A stretch of 64,000 nt of DNA from Schistosoma mansoni. Taxonomy: Eukaryota > Platyhelminthes > Trematoda > Strigeidida > Schistosomatidae. Shown here piece by piece: positions 10,807 through 23,664 of this stretch. Every line of letters starts with the position of its first letter. Positions within the stretch are counted from its first letter, which is position 1. Below the pieces are notes generated by a model that did not search any database, was not told where the DNA came from, and saw only the letters and a program-made list of their open reading frames with translations. The translations under genes and the position numbers were made by a program. The stretch lies in NCBI RefSeq assembly GCF_000237925.1, contig NW_017386018.1, positions 1 through 64,000 on the forward strand, given 5' to 3'.

Positions 10807-13489
10807 TCAAACGTTTATTTATTTAAACTTAAAGAGTCAGATAACCCAAAAGAACTATCCAAAGCTTTATATTTTTCAACGGTTGTTCAAACAAAGTAAG
10901 TACATTATATAGAATATAAGGCATTTGTAACAATGTTACACGACATTTAGTCACTGAGTACAACGATAACGTAATTAATGTTGAATAACCCAGTTCCGTC
11001 GCCATAGTTTAGATCGAGAACTTATCTTAGATAGACAACCACTGATAACTAGGAAGCATTTAACTTCTGCTTCATGTTAGTGTGTGACTCTAACAGAAAG
11101 CATCCTTGATCCCACCATAGAGGATCGAATCCAGGATCTTCGATCTTGCTAATAACACTAAACTTCTGAACAAATGAATTGGGATCCATTGGTATACATC
11201 TCCAACCATCTTCCGTTGCATGCACTAAATAACCGTCTTACATCCAACATAGTTGAACTCTACTAGTTACTGTTTTTCACGAGAACTCCAGGAATCGCAT
11301 CCCAAAAGTTGTCACTTAGAGAGCTAAAGATTAGAAAATCGAATATTGATTCACTGACAATTGGGTCGTTCATAGAACTTTGGTGAGATTTTATTTATTA
11401 ATTATTTTCAAAAAATTAATTTCACACATTTTATATCTCAAGTAGAATTATTGTGTTTTATTAATTTTTACAGAAATCCGATGAATAAAATTGAATTCGA
11501 ACAGAAACAAAAAGAAATTGAATTCATAAACTATTACATAATTCTGTTGCGTAATGGGATTAAATATCTAACTGGCACATATACATACATATATGTCTCT
11601 CATTTGGATGAGGGAATGAAATCAAATGAAATGATGAGATTATAATTTTTTATAAAGTCATATTCTCATTGTCATGGTAACACATTGAAATCCACTTGAA
11701 ATGTTTAAAACAAAATATGATTGAAATATAACACTTAAATTATATTAATTTTTAAAATATGATTTTTCATATAACAACCATAATTGTTGGATGTTAACCA
11801 AAAAAAAATTAATAACCATATTTACTTAAAAAGGATATGAAAATTAGGGTCTGCAAGATGATTTAGTAGCCTATACAAAAGGTTATCAGAAACTAGATAG
11901 TTCAAAATAATCTTAGAGGGAAATAAAACATTTTACATTTAAGTCTTAGTAAATGATGTTATTAGCATGGTTCAATTTGATTTCCATTCAATGGATTTAA
12001 TTTAGACATTTAATGGCCAGATTTCAACGTTTCGTGATACTGTAACGATTTCAAAAAATTCGACTATCGTACAGTAAACATAGTGATTTTTGAATGTAAA
12101 ATACTAGTGGAAAACTGTGATTACTTGGACTGAGTTCCTTATTATGATGACATTTTTAATGTTGATGATTGTTTAATTAACTGTTACTCGTATTAACTTA
12201 TAAAGGATGTCCGAACTTCAACTAGAGATTACGTTGTGACCATAATTTATGGTTGAACAAAATGCTAGAATTTCAGTTTTCATAGTGAAAAGGATTGACT
12301 TCAAATCGTCATATTAGTTCACCTTATTTGCTTGTGCTTTTAAAATTGACAAGAAGAGAATGGTATAGAAAGTCAAAAATCCTTGGAATATGCACTAATG
12401 AAGAATCTCGTGCTAAGAAGAAACGGTTATCCAATGCTTCCTAGTTTTAAATTAGTAGTCTAACTGGGATTATTGACGATCAAAAGTTAAACTATAATTA
12501 TATGTCTAATGATGACTTGCAATGAAGTGAGTTCCTAAAGTTTTAGTGGAATGTCGTGAAGGATAACGTGGAATATATTTGGATGCTCGTCGCTTTATAC
12601 CACAAGTTCATTGAAGCTGGAAGCGTGAAGCACTAAATGTCAGCTCAATGGTATAACAGTAAATAAGTGTTTGTGAAATCCAAAGATCTTCAATTCGATT
12701 CACAAAGGGATACGCATTGTTGAGGAATCAATTCAATGTTCCCTGATATTAAATAACAAATGAGTCCAATATACAAACACTTTTTTTTATGGTTACACTA
12801 CTATCCATTTAGTATTTTCATTAAGATTGGATCTGTAAAGTGAACTGACAGGATTTTATTTCATACTTGAAGTGAAAGGTATCAAATGTGATCGTATTAT
12901 CAATGTTTTTTATTGAATCATATTTTATTTTACATAAGAAAGTGTGTTTTATTTGGTGCCAAGCAGAATTCTTATAGTGTTTTGTATATTTATCTTATTG
13001 TACATTCTTTTGAAAAATGGGAGGAAAATATAATGGAATTTATGTGGTGATGAAATGAACAGACATTTAAGGTTTGGAAATGAATGACAGATAAGCATTG
13101 ACAAAATATATGTAAGGCCAGTGAAATATCTCTGAGGCCTAGCCAAATCATCTATTAAGTTAAACTGTTTATACATTAGACGGCAGATAGCATAATGTTG
13201 ATTATTTTCCCAAGGTTAAAGATGACCAACACGGATCAATCAATCACTCGATATGGACCGGTCCATGAGGCAGCATCATTACTTTTTAGTTCTTTAGTTC
13301 ATTCTTCTAACAAACATTATTATTTTGGTAAGATTTTGTTTGTTGTACGCACTCACCAAAGTAGGCTTAGTACCTGGGTACCAATAAAAGGTAAATCAGG
13401 TTGAATATTAACTGCGAGATAAGACTTTGACGCAAACTAGGAGTTCATACTATTAACATCCAACTCGAGTAGATCCACAATCCACATAG

Positions 13490-13491
<2 letters not shown>
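10807..13491. other. Non-coding stretch
   Basis: AT-rich. Weak SINE-like relics occur near 11070-11200 and 12400-12450 (GAAACGG, then ATGCTTCC). No supported exon; short ORFs at 11451-11645 and 12949-13176 lack any domain signal. Confidence 0.45.

Positions 13492-13492
<1 letters not shown>

Positions 13493-13528
<36 letters not shown>
13493..13528. repeat. (AT)n microsatellite
   Basis: About 18 uninterrupted AT units. Confidence 0.97.
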
Positions 13529-13530
<2 letters not shown>

Positions 13531-14499
13531 CAATATAATTTCTGAGGATTCACAAATGGAAAACATGTTGAAGTGGGATATATAACGCTAATCTACCTTT
13601 ATGTGTTGAGAATCATTTACTATAATCAAACATTTAGCATTGAATAAGGTAAATATTGCCGTAATAATAACAATATCAAAATATTTCTTTGATTGTACCA
13701 AACATACAGAACTGCTTTCCCTTTGCAGGTTCGTTTTTACATTTCGACTTATCAAATGATTAGTTGAAATTGTCATTCATCATGTCATTAACTAAATTTT
13801 CATATTACTTCATCGCGTCATTTAATCATGAATGGAATCAGTCCTCAAATGAAAGTCTATAGTTTTATGAAGAATACGAGTATTTATAATCTAATTCGAA
13901 GTGAATCTTATCAAATTCCAGTATAAAATCTTAAAGCAGATGATTTCACTCGTCTTTAAGAAATGGATGACAAAATTTTAGGTTAGATCGAAAATAATAT
14001 AAACTACTGAATTGCAATTAAACGACTGGAAGTTATTGTATAATCTGTGAAACATTAATTTTCTACTTAGTTAGAATATATGGTTTGTTGCTATAAGTAA
14101 AGTTTAGGACATGTATTTCTTTTTAGTTATATTTTATCAATTGAGTGTACCTTTATCCCAGTAATAACGTTCACATAGTGTCTCAAATCTAATAGTTCTT
14201 CTTCTAAATGCCAAACATGTTATGTCCTGTACACTACATAGTCGAAATAGCCAGTGATCTCTTCATTGTGTAAGATACTTATTTAATCATTGAATGGATA
14301 AATTTCAACTTCAAGTTGATTATTGAAATATTCCGTGTTATCATAAAATATCTTTTTAGTTCTTCCGACTTTATTTTTCACAGTATTTATTCAAATAACA
14401 CGGATTATATATTGAAAACTTTTTTCTTACAGAAAAATTTTACAAATTACTTTATTTAATAATAGTTTTGTTCTTATGTTCAATTATTGAATGAACAAA
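13529..14499. other. Non-coding stretch, nothing recognised
   Basis: AT-rich sequence without coding or repeat features I can name. Confidence 0.4.
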
Positions 14500-15044
14500 A
14501 GTTAGAGGTTAGAGGTATGAGGACAGTTATCACTTCCTGGTTGGCTACACCATGGAAAGGTTCTTCTAGAGATATCTGAAAATGAAATCGGGTTGGAAGA
14601 GGTCTTAATGACCTGAGGGCGTGACCTCAGTGCCAAAGGAACAACTGCTTGAGGTCGGTCATACACGATTTTTTTGTGTGTAATTTTTGTGTTAGCTCCG
14701 TTCTTCAAAGGACCTTACCGCCGGAGACGGGTATCCGTGGGATAAGGTGAGGTGTACACCTTTACGGTCGATCTTTTCCAACCACACCCATCCTTGTGAG
14801 AAGGCAGCATCGTTGTTATGCTGGTTGTCTGAAGGAATCACCTTACTACTGCCACACCTCTGTACAGTCAGCAGTACAACTTCGCCTTCGGACCTTGGGA
14901 TTGCTGCTTTTAGTCTTACCGCTCTTCAACCGACCTGCCTGGCATGGTAGGACCTTGAGGAACGATTGTTACAGCCAGTATAGCTCGATTGGTTCAACAT
15001 GATAGGCAAGCCCAATCACAACGTCAAGGTAGCAGCAACGGTCG
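14500..15044. mobile_element. GC-richer interspersed repeat, unclassified
   Basis: About 545 bp of clearly higher GC than its surroundings, with several overlapping short open frames but no recognisable domain. The abrupt composition change suggests an inserted element, perhaps a retroelement untranslated region. It directly abuts the Smα copy that follows. Orientation and family are uncertain. Confidence 0.45.
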
Positions 15045-15205
15045 AGACAATGGCTAGCAGTGGAATTCAGGACGCGCGTTTCGTCCTGTTTGGGACTCAT
15101 CAGCTGGATGTACCTGCATCCCAGTGTTGATGTTCACTCTGGGACTCGAACCCAGTACCTTTCGCTTCAAATGCCATTGCGTTATCCACTTAGCTACTGA
15201 GTCCT
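15045..15205 (-). repeat. Smα SINE with intact hammerhead ribozyme
   Basis: On the minus strand: tRNA-like head with A box (TAGCTAAGTGGATAA), B box GGGTTCGAGTCC, then a type-I hammerhead. Core CTGATGA is at 15097-15103, stem II is GTCC/GGAC, GAAA is at 15079-15082, stem III is the self-complementary ACGCGCGT, and GTC is at 15071-15073 with cleavage predicted after it. Stem I has one mismatch. This is the best preserved Smα ribozyme in the window. Smα units are Pol III-type retroposons of schistosomes (established knowledge). Confidence 0.88.
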
Positions 15206-16204
15206 AATCAACAACAAAACCCCATATAAATCCGTTTGAAATATGAGACATTTTCTTTTTCTAGAAAGAGTAAAAAGAATATGGAACAAAATAAGATGAG
15301 TAAAATATTTTTGACAAAAGACATCAGAGTAAATCATTATTGCATCTTAAATTTAGTAAGAAGAAAGAAAAGAAATAATGAATTAACATATTCTCCTGTT
15401 GTTACTAACGTGCGGTAAATTGAAAATGTAATCTTTTGTCGAGAAGATTCACTTTGGAAGCATGATTAAGGTGACCACATAAAAGTCAACTATTTTTAAA
15501 AATTATTTTATTCAGGTTTATTAAAAAGTGAATATAAATTAGTATCACTATTAAAGTATTAAAAATAATGATACAAAAGATTCTTTCAAGGAGCACAGTA
15601 AGATGAATTTCTTATTATGAACTTACTCTTATCAAACAAGAAATGTAATAGATTAATTGTATGGTTGCTAAGTATTTTTCCTTAAATAGTAAATTTATAA
15701 TTTTTGTATATTTGAAAAATAGTTATTTAACTAATGGTAGTGTTGTTTTCACTAACAAGTTTTTTGCACGTTCTTTTGCTGTAGCTGCGTAAAGTGAGAT
15801 TTGAAATTTAAAAAGAAATCGTGAGATTTACACAACTGAATGGAGTAGACAAAGACAGATGATAAAATGAAGAATTTATTTACCTCTCAAATAATAAGAT
15901 AAGTTGTTAGTTAATTGCATACAATTATATTTGGAAAAATATTTGACGCAATTTGATGATTGATCAATGAATAATATATCTAACTGGAATAATGATAATA
16001 CTGTAATGAATGAGAACACAAGTGAAGAGAATCGGATGTATTTGAACACAAAATCACAGAATCTCTTAGTAAAATCTTAAAACTATACAGTACATACTTC
16101 ATTTGGAAAATGTCAATCAATCGTCTCAGACTTTATTATTTCTTCATTTCCATACCAATCATTATTTGTTTTCGTTCTCTTCTATCTTCTTAACCTTATG
16201 CCTC
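15206..16204. other. Non-coding stretch, nothing recognised
   Basis: AT-rich; no supported gene or repeat. Confidence 0.4.
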
Positions 16205-16275
16205 CAGGCATTTCACTTTCGATTGATGCGACATACTACTTATATCTGTTGACATCAGTAGCATACACCACAATA
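16205..16275 (-). repeat. Fragment of palindrome-headed repeat (third family)
   Basis: Contains the family head motif in minus orientation (ACATACTACTTATATCTG, then GACATCAGTAGCATACACC), as at 52004, 60268 and 61739. Confidence 0.6.
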
Positions 16276-16512
16276 CAAATAAATTTTACTGTGAGTTAAC
16301 ATAGAACCAATGCTACATGTTATACTGACCGAATATCATACTGAATTAAAATCTGATCTCTTATTTTATCTTATTCTAACAGTTTGATCAGTGTGAATTA
16401 ATGTAACCCGATTCTGCCATTGAATAAAAATAAATAGAAGCCAATCAAGGAAATGTTCTTTCAGAGGAAATCACTGACTTAAATTCACTTGGTATTATTT
16501 GTTCAATCTCCC
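16276..16512. other. Non-coding stretch before gap
   Basis: AT-rich, nothing recognised. Confidence 0.4.
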
Positions 16513-16712
16513 NNNNNNNNNNNNNNNNNNNNNNNNNNNNNNNNNNNNNNNNNNNNNNNNNNNNNNNNNNNNNNNNNNNNNNNNNNNNNNNNNNNNNNNN
16601 NNNNNNNNNNNNNNNNNNNNNNNNNNNNNNNNNNNNNNNNNNNNNNNNNNNNNNNNNNNNNNNNNNNNNNNNNNNNNNNNNNNNNNNNNNNNNNNNNNNN
16701 NNNNNNNNNNNN
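16513..16712. other. Scaffold gap (200 N)
   Basis: Exactly 200 N. No recognisable repeat at either edge. Confidence 0.98.
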
Positions 16713-19189
16713 GGTCTAAGCTGTCAATTTCATACCTAATAAGTGTAAAACACATGGTTGATCATAATTTTTGCATGGAAAGATTAGTTAATGGTAACTG
16801 TTAATTAGAAAAAAGAATTAAGTTGGCTTATTGTTTTTGTTTTTATAGTACTATTACTTAAAGTGGTTCTGGTCAGAATATTTTAACACTGGTATTATGT
16901 AGACGAGTGTAATACATATATAAGCTAGTTTCTACCCATTGTTAATTTGGCACTCAGAATTTATTCAGTGAAAGAGATTTTTCTAAAATACTAGTTGTTG
17001 AAGTAAACTACTGAATGTGAAATCATTAGGTATTTACAGATACTTGGAAGGATATTCCATTTGTTGATGATTGCCAACTAGCAAGAGAACTTGGTTCAAG
17101 TTTTCCTTTCGACTATCTTCAACTGTCTAAAATCAAAGCATACTCTACGTAAATTTCAGTCACTTGGACTAATAGTTACCTTGCAACTTGATCGAAAGAA
17201 TTCGATAATCACTGCAGACTAAACAGACACAACATTATTCACTATTCCGAGATCAATTAATGTGGAGTCTTTTGTTTTCGTTTTACAAAACCTATATTTG
17301 TTCTCATGAAGGTGAATTTTATAAATAGCTTATTATTCTAGTTATTTGTATTTGAATATCCAATAACATGATAATTTCAGGGCAATACAATGTCATGTTC
17401 AAATCGTTACATTAAAACAATACAATACATTTAAACTGTAATAGATATCATTGCACTAACACCAATATAGCATTTCGTCAATGCCTTAAGATGTCTTAAT
17501 AGAATATTTATTTCCCATGAACATTAAATTCAATAAATCTAATCGGATTAGTAGAAAGTAGTAAATTCAACAAGTTCACTAACTTTATACATGCAATAAA
17601 TAACATTGTATTACATGTATTCATAATCTGTTCATCGTAGTAACTGTTCTCGTGATTTGTTTTTATGATCCCAATCAATCTGTTACACATAATTTCAGAA
17701 TTTATTTATTCGAATATTATCAGTAAACGACTAAACAACTGATGACGTAATTCATTGAATTCCCATCTCTTATTTTTTTTGCTTTTTATTAAAATTGAAA
17801 TGAAATCAAGTATGGAAAAATTATATAAAACTAACTTTCTTCTTATATTCATTTTTATCATGTTTGATTTAATTTAAGGGAAATGCGTCCACTAAGGCAC
17901 TGGTTTATTTATATTACGTCATCAAATGTAAGAAATGATATGGATGAAAATCTATAGACTTGGCAACATAAACTGGTGAAAAATATTTGAGAATTAATAA
18001 GACAGATGTATTGAAATGTGAAATTTTAACTAATTAATAAATTATTATATACTGAATTTCATTTGAAAAATATATCGACACGTGCTAGAATTTTTGTCTT
18101 TAATTTTGTGTTTTTGTTTTTGATTCACTTAGTAACAGGCTTCAGTTAAGCCTTCGGATCAAGATTTTCTATGGCTACCGTTAAATTTTACTCAGTATGG
18201 GGTATAATTAAGATGTTCACATGATTTGGTGTTGTAGATTTTGATCAGAAATCGAATGTAGCAACATTTCAACACATTAAAGGTTTTATGGGAAAGGAAA
18301 ACAAGATGAATGGATGTTGAGTATGATCATGTAAATGCACTAACATTCATGTCCCAATATGATGTAAGTTAATATTTCAGTTTTGCAGTGGGAATAAATC
18401 TTCATTAAGTTGGATATTTGATAATGGACGGTAGTACTGATATCTTTATGTAAAATTATTAGATCTGTATCTTTTTAGTAAACATGAATCATATACAAGT
18501 AAGACATTATGTTCTATAAAAGAAACATATTTCCATATAAACCAATAAATGAAACTATCTGTTAGCTGATTTGGAAATTACTTTTTTATCATGAATTGAA
18601 CTAGAGAATCATCTAGTACCACAAAGCAGTTAAGGTATATATTGTCCAAAATTAGAACGTTTTAAGCATTTGAGACCCATGACCTCACATTCTATTAAAT
18701 CTGTGTCCTTCGTTTCTCAAGGTGGGTACAATAACGTCCGACTAATCATTTAAGATCCTCTAATTTATCGTATATATAAATTCAATCAATTAACATTCGT
18801 GTGTGACTACTGATCAGTATCATCGATGTTAAACAATTCATTCCTAACATTATTTAACTCAACCAGTCAACGTTATTCAGTTAAAATTTAGGATATCTTC
18901 ACGAAAAAAGTCACTGATGATTTTATTATTATTATTATTATTATTATTAATATTACTAAATTAAGAAGTTTATGATAATTTTCCAGTTACAAAGTTTATA
19001 GAATAATGTAAGAATGACAGAACTGATTGTAAACCAATTTCACAACTCTAGATATTTACAAACACTTGAATTAAATATAAGTTATGATAAAGGATAATAC
19101 ACTATCTGTTTGTATAATTAATTAACGCTGGATGAAAAATCCTCAGGTCAGATTAAATGTTGTGAATTTTGCGACATATTTGGACTTCG
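16713..19189. other. Non-coding stretch
   Basis: AT-rich with a (TTA)n microsatellite at about 18923-18949. No supported exon. Confidence 0.45.
18923..18949. repeat. (TTA)n microsatellite
   Basis: About nine TTA units, followed by further imperfect units. Confidence 0.9.
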
Positions 19190-19325
19190 TAGTTAGACCG
19201 TACACGATATGAGTTTGAAGGTTTTGAACTCGGTCTATAACGGGGTCGTAGATATGTACTGCTTAAGAATCACATAATATGACAAAATAGCCATCCATTG
19301 ATTCTTAGTTTTGATGTCTGTCTAG
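19190..19325 (+). repeat. Heavily decayed second-family SINE
   Basis: Order and spacing resemble the family: B-box-like TTTTGAACTCGG, GGGGTCGTAGAT, TACTGCTTAAGAATC, then ATATGACAAAATAGCC. The hammerhead core is destroyed. Confidence 0.45.
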
Positions 19326-19546
19326 ATATGGTCAAATATTGATGTAGATTGCGAGACGCAACAATATTCAAAACCCGTTTACACTAATGATTATTTACTT
19401 GATCTTGGGATTCTTCACAGACGTGCCACAAGTTGAAATTAACATATTCCCAGTCTGACCAGTGAAAAAAGAGAACTTCCGCCTCTATGAGCTCGTTACT
19501 AGCGTTACCCCGATGGTTCCTTAAAGCCCCTAAATAAAAGGGGGGG

Positions 19547-19746
19547 NNNNNNNNNNNNNNNNNNNNNNNNNNNNNNNNNNNNNNNNNNNNNNNNNNNNNN
19601 NNNNNNNNNNNNNNNNNNNNNNNNNNNNNNNNNNNNNNNNNNNNNNNNNNNNNNNNNNNNNNNNNNNNNNNNNNNNNNNNNNNNNNNNNNNNNNNNNNNN
19701 NNNNNNNNNNNNNNNNNNNNNNNNNNNNNNNNNNNNNNNNNNNNNN
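19547..19746. other. Scaffold gap (200 N)
   Basis: Exactly 200 N, preceded by a run of G and followed by LINE sequence. The 160 bp before it (19384-19546) are GC-richer and unidentified. Confidence 0.98.
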
Positions 19747-21015
19747 AGTTAGCATCGAAGTATTGCAACATGCTCCATGTTCTATTCAAGAGGATTTGCG
19801 TTTGAGGAACAAGTGCCAATGATAGACTGGAAACAAGAATACCTCATCAAGATACCAAGAAAAAGAGATCTCAGTAAGTGTAAGAACTACAGAGGCATCA
19901 CACCACTATCGGTACCAGGAAATGGTTTCAATATATCACCATGTCTCAACTTCCTTGATTACGAGCACGGATTTGACAGCTAGGACAGAAGAACCTTATG
20001 AAACCTTCTTTAACACTATGGAGTGAGTACCTGAGATCATCAAAATGATACGAGATTCATACGACGAACTACATTCCAAAGTTATGCAATGGGGCATTCC
20101 TGGTGAAGGCCGGTGTCAGAAAAGGATGCTTATTCTTTCCCTCTCTCTTTCTGCTGGTGGTCGACTGGATTATGAAGACCTCCAAATACTAGGGAGAGAA
20201 CGGAATACGATGGAAAGCTTGAATGAAACTAGACGATTTGGCTTCACAGAGGACCCAACTCTTCTGTTTAATACACACAAACGAATTCAGATCAAGACAA
20301 ACAATTTGGCAGCAGCCTCTGTATCAGTAGTCCTCAACATATACAAAGTAAAAAAAGATCCTCGAATGCAACATGGAGAACATCAATCCAATCATACTTG
20401 ATGGAGAAACTTTGGAAGAGGGAGAATCTTTCATGTACCTGGGAAGCATCATCGATGAATAAGGAGGATCTGATACAAACGTAAAATCACGGATTAGTAA
20501 AGTAAGGACAGCATTTCTACAATTGAAGTATATATGGAACTCAAAACAACTGTCAAGTAATATCATAGTCAGAATCATCAATACGAATGTCAAGATAGTT
20601 CTACTGTATAGATCGGAAACGTGGAGAACTACCACAACCATCATCAATAAGGTACAAGTATTTATAAACAATTGCTTACGCAAGATACTCAATATCCGTT
20701 GCCCATCAGCAACAGTTTACTGTGGGAGAGGACAAACCAGCTTCCAGGTGAAGAGGAAATTAAGGAAAGACGTTGGGAGTAAGTAAGACATGCTATACGG
20801 AAATCATCAAACTACATCATGAGACAAGGCCTAATCTGGAATCCTAAAGGGAAGTGGAAAAGCGGATGACTGAAAAACACACTACGTCAAAAATTGGAAG
20901 GAGACATGAAAAAAGCTAAATAGCAACTGGAAAAGATTGCCTAGGACAGAGTTAGATGGAGAATCCTGGTGGGCGGCCTATGTTCCAATAGTCTAACAGG
21001 AATAAGTAAGTGAGT
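19747..21015 (+). mobile_element. RTE-clade LINE relic (SR2/Perere-3-like), broken reverse transcriptase ORF
   Basis: Conceptual translation shows reverse-transcriptase ORF pieces in several frames. The KIPRKRDLSKCKNYRGIT block and its LSVPGNGF continuation are followed after an apparent internal deletion by LDYEHGFDS. Further on come IKTNNLAAASVSVVLNIY, TLEEGESFMYLGSIIDE and the C-terminal block with WNSKQLSSN and VFINNCLRKILNIR. Frameshifts and stops break the frame throughout, so it is dead. The 3' end carries ATAAGTAAGTGAGTAA, similar to the tails at 44199 and 52798. The 5' part is lost or inside the gap. Confidence 0.85.
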
Positions 21016-21860
21016 AACTACATGTTATTTTAAATTGATTTAGTTTTTTATACCATTTCAAAACAATGTTTACATGTATAATTAACTGTTTAGGAGACAG
21101 TTAGGAAAGAGATATTTGACTAAAATGATATAGGATTGTTCAGTGATCACAACTTAAAGCATATGAACATTCAATTTTTGAAAAAAATTCTATTATTATT
21201 TTGATTATTTTTAACTGAAAAAGATATAATAGATATTTAGTTATATTTTTTTCTGGACAGTAGTGATTATTATTTGTGTAACTATGTTCATTTTATTATG
21301 TAATTAGACAACTAGTGAATGAAATCAATCAGGGATATATTCAATATTGAATCCCATTAGATCACGCAATTAAATTTAACATAATTATATCCAGTTTTTC
21401 AGTCAGTAGTAATAAAGAAACTACATAAAATGATGATCATGATAATAATGAAAGGATTTTTCATTAAATAATTACAATTCATTGAACATTTAATCATTAG
21501 AACTATTCCTTTGATCTAATAATCTTATGACAGATCTTTTAGAAATACTCATCTAAAGATGGATTTTAGGATAGACCAATTTATACATGTTGATATGAAT
21601 GTTTGTTTCAAGATTTTATTACCTGATATTTTTATCTCAGTTTTGTTTCCACTTGATTTCCTTTTCAAGTTAACTATAGTGACTGCTACATTTGGTTTTA
21701 TAAATTTTGTATAGTATTTAATGTACTGATTACTCATTTGTGTACAGTTTATTGTTTATAATTATAATTATACACTCATGGTCAGTAGAAAATGAATCTT
21801 TATTAAAACAAAAGGTGTATTTTTCGATACAAATTATTTCGAACTATTCAATCATTGCTT
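21016..21860. other. Non-coding stretch, nothing recognised
   Basis: AT-rich; no exon supported. Confidence 0.4.
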
Positions 21861-22000
21861 AAGAAATTAGTTATACATTGAAGTTGTTTTTCATGGAACT
21901 GAATGAAGTTGGAAGTGAGAGATTCACTCACCGATGACATCAAATGACAATAACCATGTCATACGTTGGGTCGACTAAATCTGAGAGTTTGAGATGATTT
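21861..22000 (+). repeat. Repeat D copy
   Basis: The first 100 bp match 10508-10606; the following part (GGTCGACTAAATCTGAGAG) matches 23745-23765. This fixes the unit as one dispersed repeat of unknown class. Confidence 0.65.
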
Positions 22001-22521
22001 TCATCCAACTGAGTGGGATAATGTTGTCGTGTCAACAGTAAGAGTTGGACTATGTAGGATTTTTCGTCTGTGGATTGGTGTTCACGTGTGTGAGAAGCTT
22101 TCAACAATTAATAAACACCTATTAATTATTATTAAGTGGTCTTGAGCAGATCTGTTGTTGATATCAGTATGTGATAAAATTTGTTTCCGTATTAATTAAT
22201 TGAAATCATTATAATATATTTGCATAACTCGTAGCTCTTACTGTACCTTAGTAATTATCTCCGAAACTCAATTGAGCGGTGCATTAGAAAAGGGTAAATG
22301 ATAACAACTTCAAGTTTACGTTTCTAGGTCATAACTTATGGTTACTACGCCAACCGAAACTATAAATTGTTATTCTTTTCATCTCTAATTAGTAACAAAT
22401 GAGTAAATTATCAAATATAAAACTATTCACCCCTACTGTTCTGCTGGTTATGATTTCACTTCAAATGCTACTTTAAAACCTTAAAAGACCATAAAATCAA
22501 TACTTTCAACTCATAATTTAT

Positions 22522-22650
22522 GTCATTCAAATGATATGTGGTTTAGGGTAGTCGGAAGGAAACACTTTACGTAAGGTTCGTGTTAGTTAGTATTGGTCAC
22601 TAAGATGTACCTGAAGTCTTAAGAGAAGTTATGCATTTTTTGTATTTAAA
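22522..22650 (+). repeat. Direct duplicate, copy 1
   Basis: Differs from 23483-23611 at about four of 129 positions. It ends exactly at a scaffold gap, so it may be a real repeat or an assembly duplicate. Confidence 0.85.
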
Positions 22651-22850
22651 NNNNNNNNNNNNNNNNNNNNNNNNNNNNNNNNNNNNNNNNNNNNNNNNNN
22701 NNNNNNNNNNNNNNNNNNNNNNNNNNNNNNNNNNNNNNNNNNNNNNNNNNNNNNNNNNNNNNNNNNNNNNNNNNNNNNNNNNNNNNNNNNNNNNNNNNNN
22801 NNNNNNNNNNNNNNNNNNNNNNNNNNNNNNNNNNNNNNNNNNNNNNNNNN
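22651..22850. other. Scaffold gap (200 N)
   Basis: Exactly 200 N between a duplicated segment and a retroelement fragment. Confidence 0.98.
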
Positions 22851-22940
22851 CCTGGTCGTGGCTGCATCGACCACGTATTCACCATTCGTCAAGTTTTAGA
22901 GCACAGACACGCTTATCGGCGTCCGACAATGATAGTTTGG
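22851..22940 (+). mobile_element. Non-LTR reverse transcriptase fragment
   Basis: Translates without a stop as PGRGCIDHVFTIRQVLEH followed by a RHAYRRPTMIV segment. This is a block typical of the fingers/palm region of LINE reverse transcriptases, just before the catalytic A motif. The match ends before the catalytic aspartate. It differs from the SR2-like LINE at 19747, so it is probably another non-LTR family. Confidence 0.65.
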
Positions 22941-23482
22941 ATTCATCCTGTTCTACCTGACATTGTTATCCTTACTTTTTTCTAATCTGTCAGCAATCTT
23001 TACTATAATTATACTGTTATTTATTACTACCTACTAAAAGTGTATTTTGGCAACCACTTAAAATTGAGTGTATTGTAGTCCGTCTTTAGTATTTCGTTGC
23101 TCAACAAACAACTCCAGTTACTAAAATAAAGTACACTTTACAGGTTGCAATCGGTAAAATTCAATTTCTTGATGTTTGACTGATAATAAAATGTAAAAAT
23201 CAATACTACCTTCTCAATTAGCTCCTTTGATAATTACATATTATGTTTTATTAATCAAAGTTCGTTGACAACTACATAGACTTTGTAGACAGTCACATTA
23301 AAAATTTTGACATCTTTACTAACCAGTAATTTTTACATATGAGAGACAGTGAATACAACACCTGAATTAATTTACCACCTGGTAGAATAAAACATTGTCA
23401 AATTGTAATGTTTTTTTGGTAATGAGTGAAACCCAAGAATGTATGGTGAAGCCTAACCAAATATCGATAAAATAATGCTCTG

Positions 23483-23611
23483 GTCATTCAAATGATATGT
23501 GGTTTAGGGTAGTCGGAAAGAAACACATTACGTAAGGTTCGTGTTAGTTAGTATTGGTCACTAAGATGTACCTGAAGTCTTAAGAGAACTTATGCATTTT
23601 TTGGATTTAAA
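23483..23611 (+). repeat. Direct duplicate, copy 2
   Basis: About 97% identical to 22522-22650, 961 bp away in the same orientation. It continues beyond the point where copy 1 meets the gap. Confidence 0.85.
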
Positions 23612-23664
23612 CCAGTATCTCCCGGTTTCATAATCTGAGATGTTGGTTCTGGACTATTAGGGTC

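Noticed and set aside
10580-10912. Open frames crossing the N runs (also at 16489, 19384, 22629 and 34909)
   Set aside because: They consist mostly of N and are artefacts of the scaffold gaps.
13493-13528. Origin or regulatory role for the AT run
   Set aside because: A plain dinucleotide microsatellite with no other signal.
14502-15002. Several 60-70-codon frames in the GC-rich repeat
   Set aside because: Overlapping frames on both strands with no domain; explained by GC-rich base composition.
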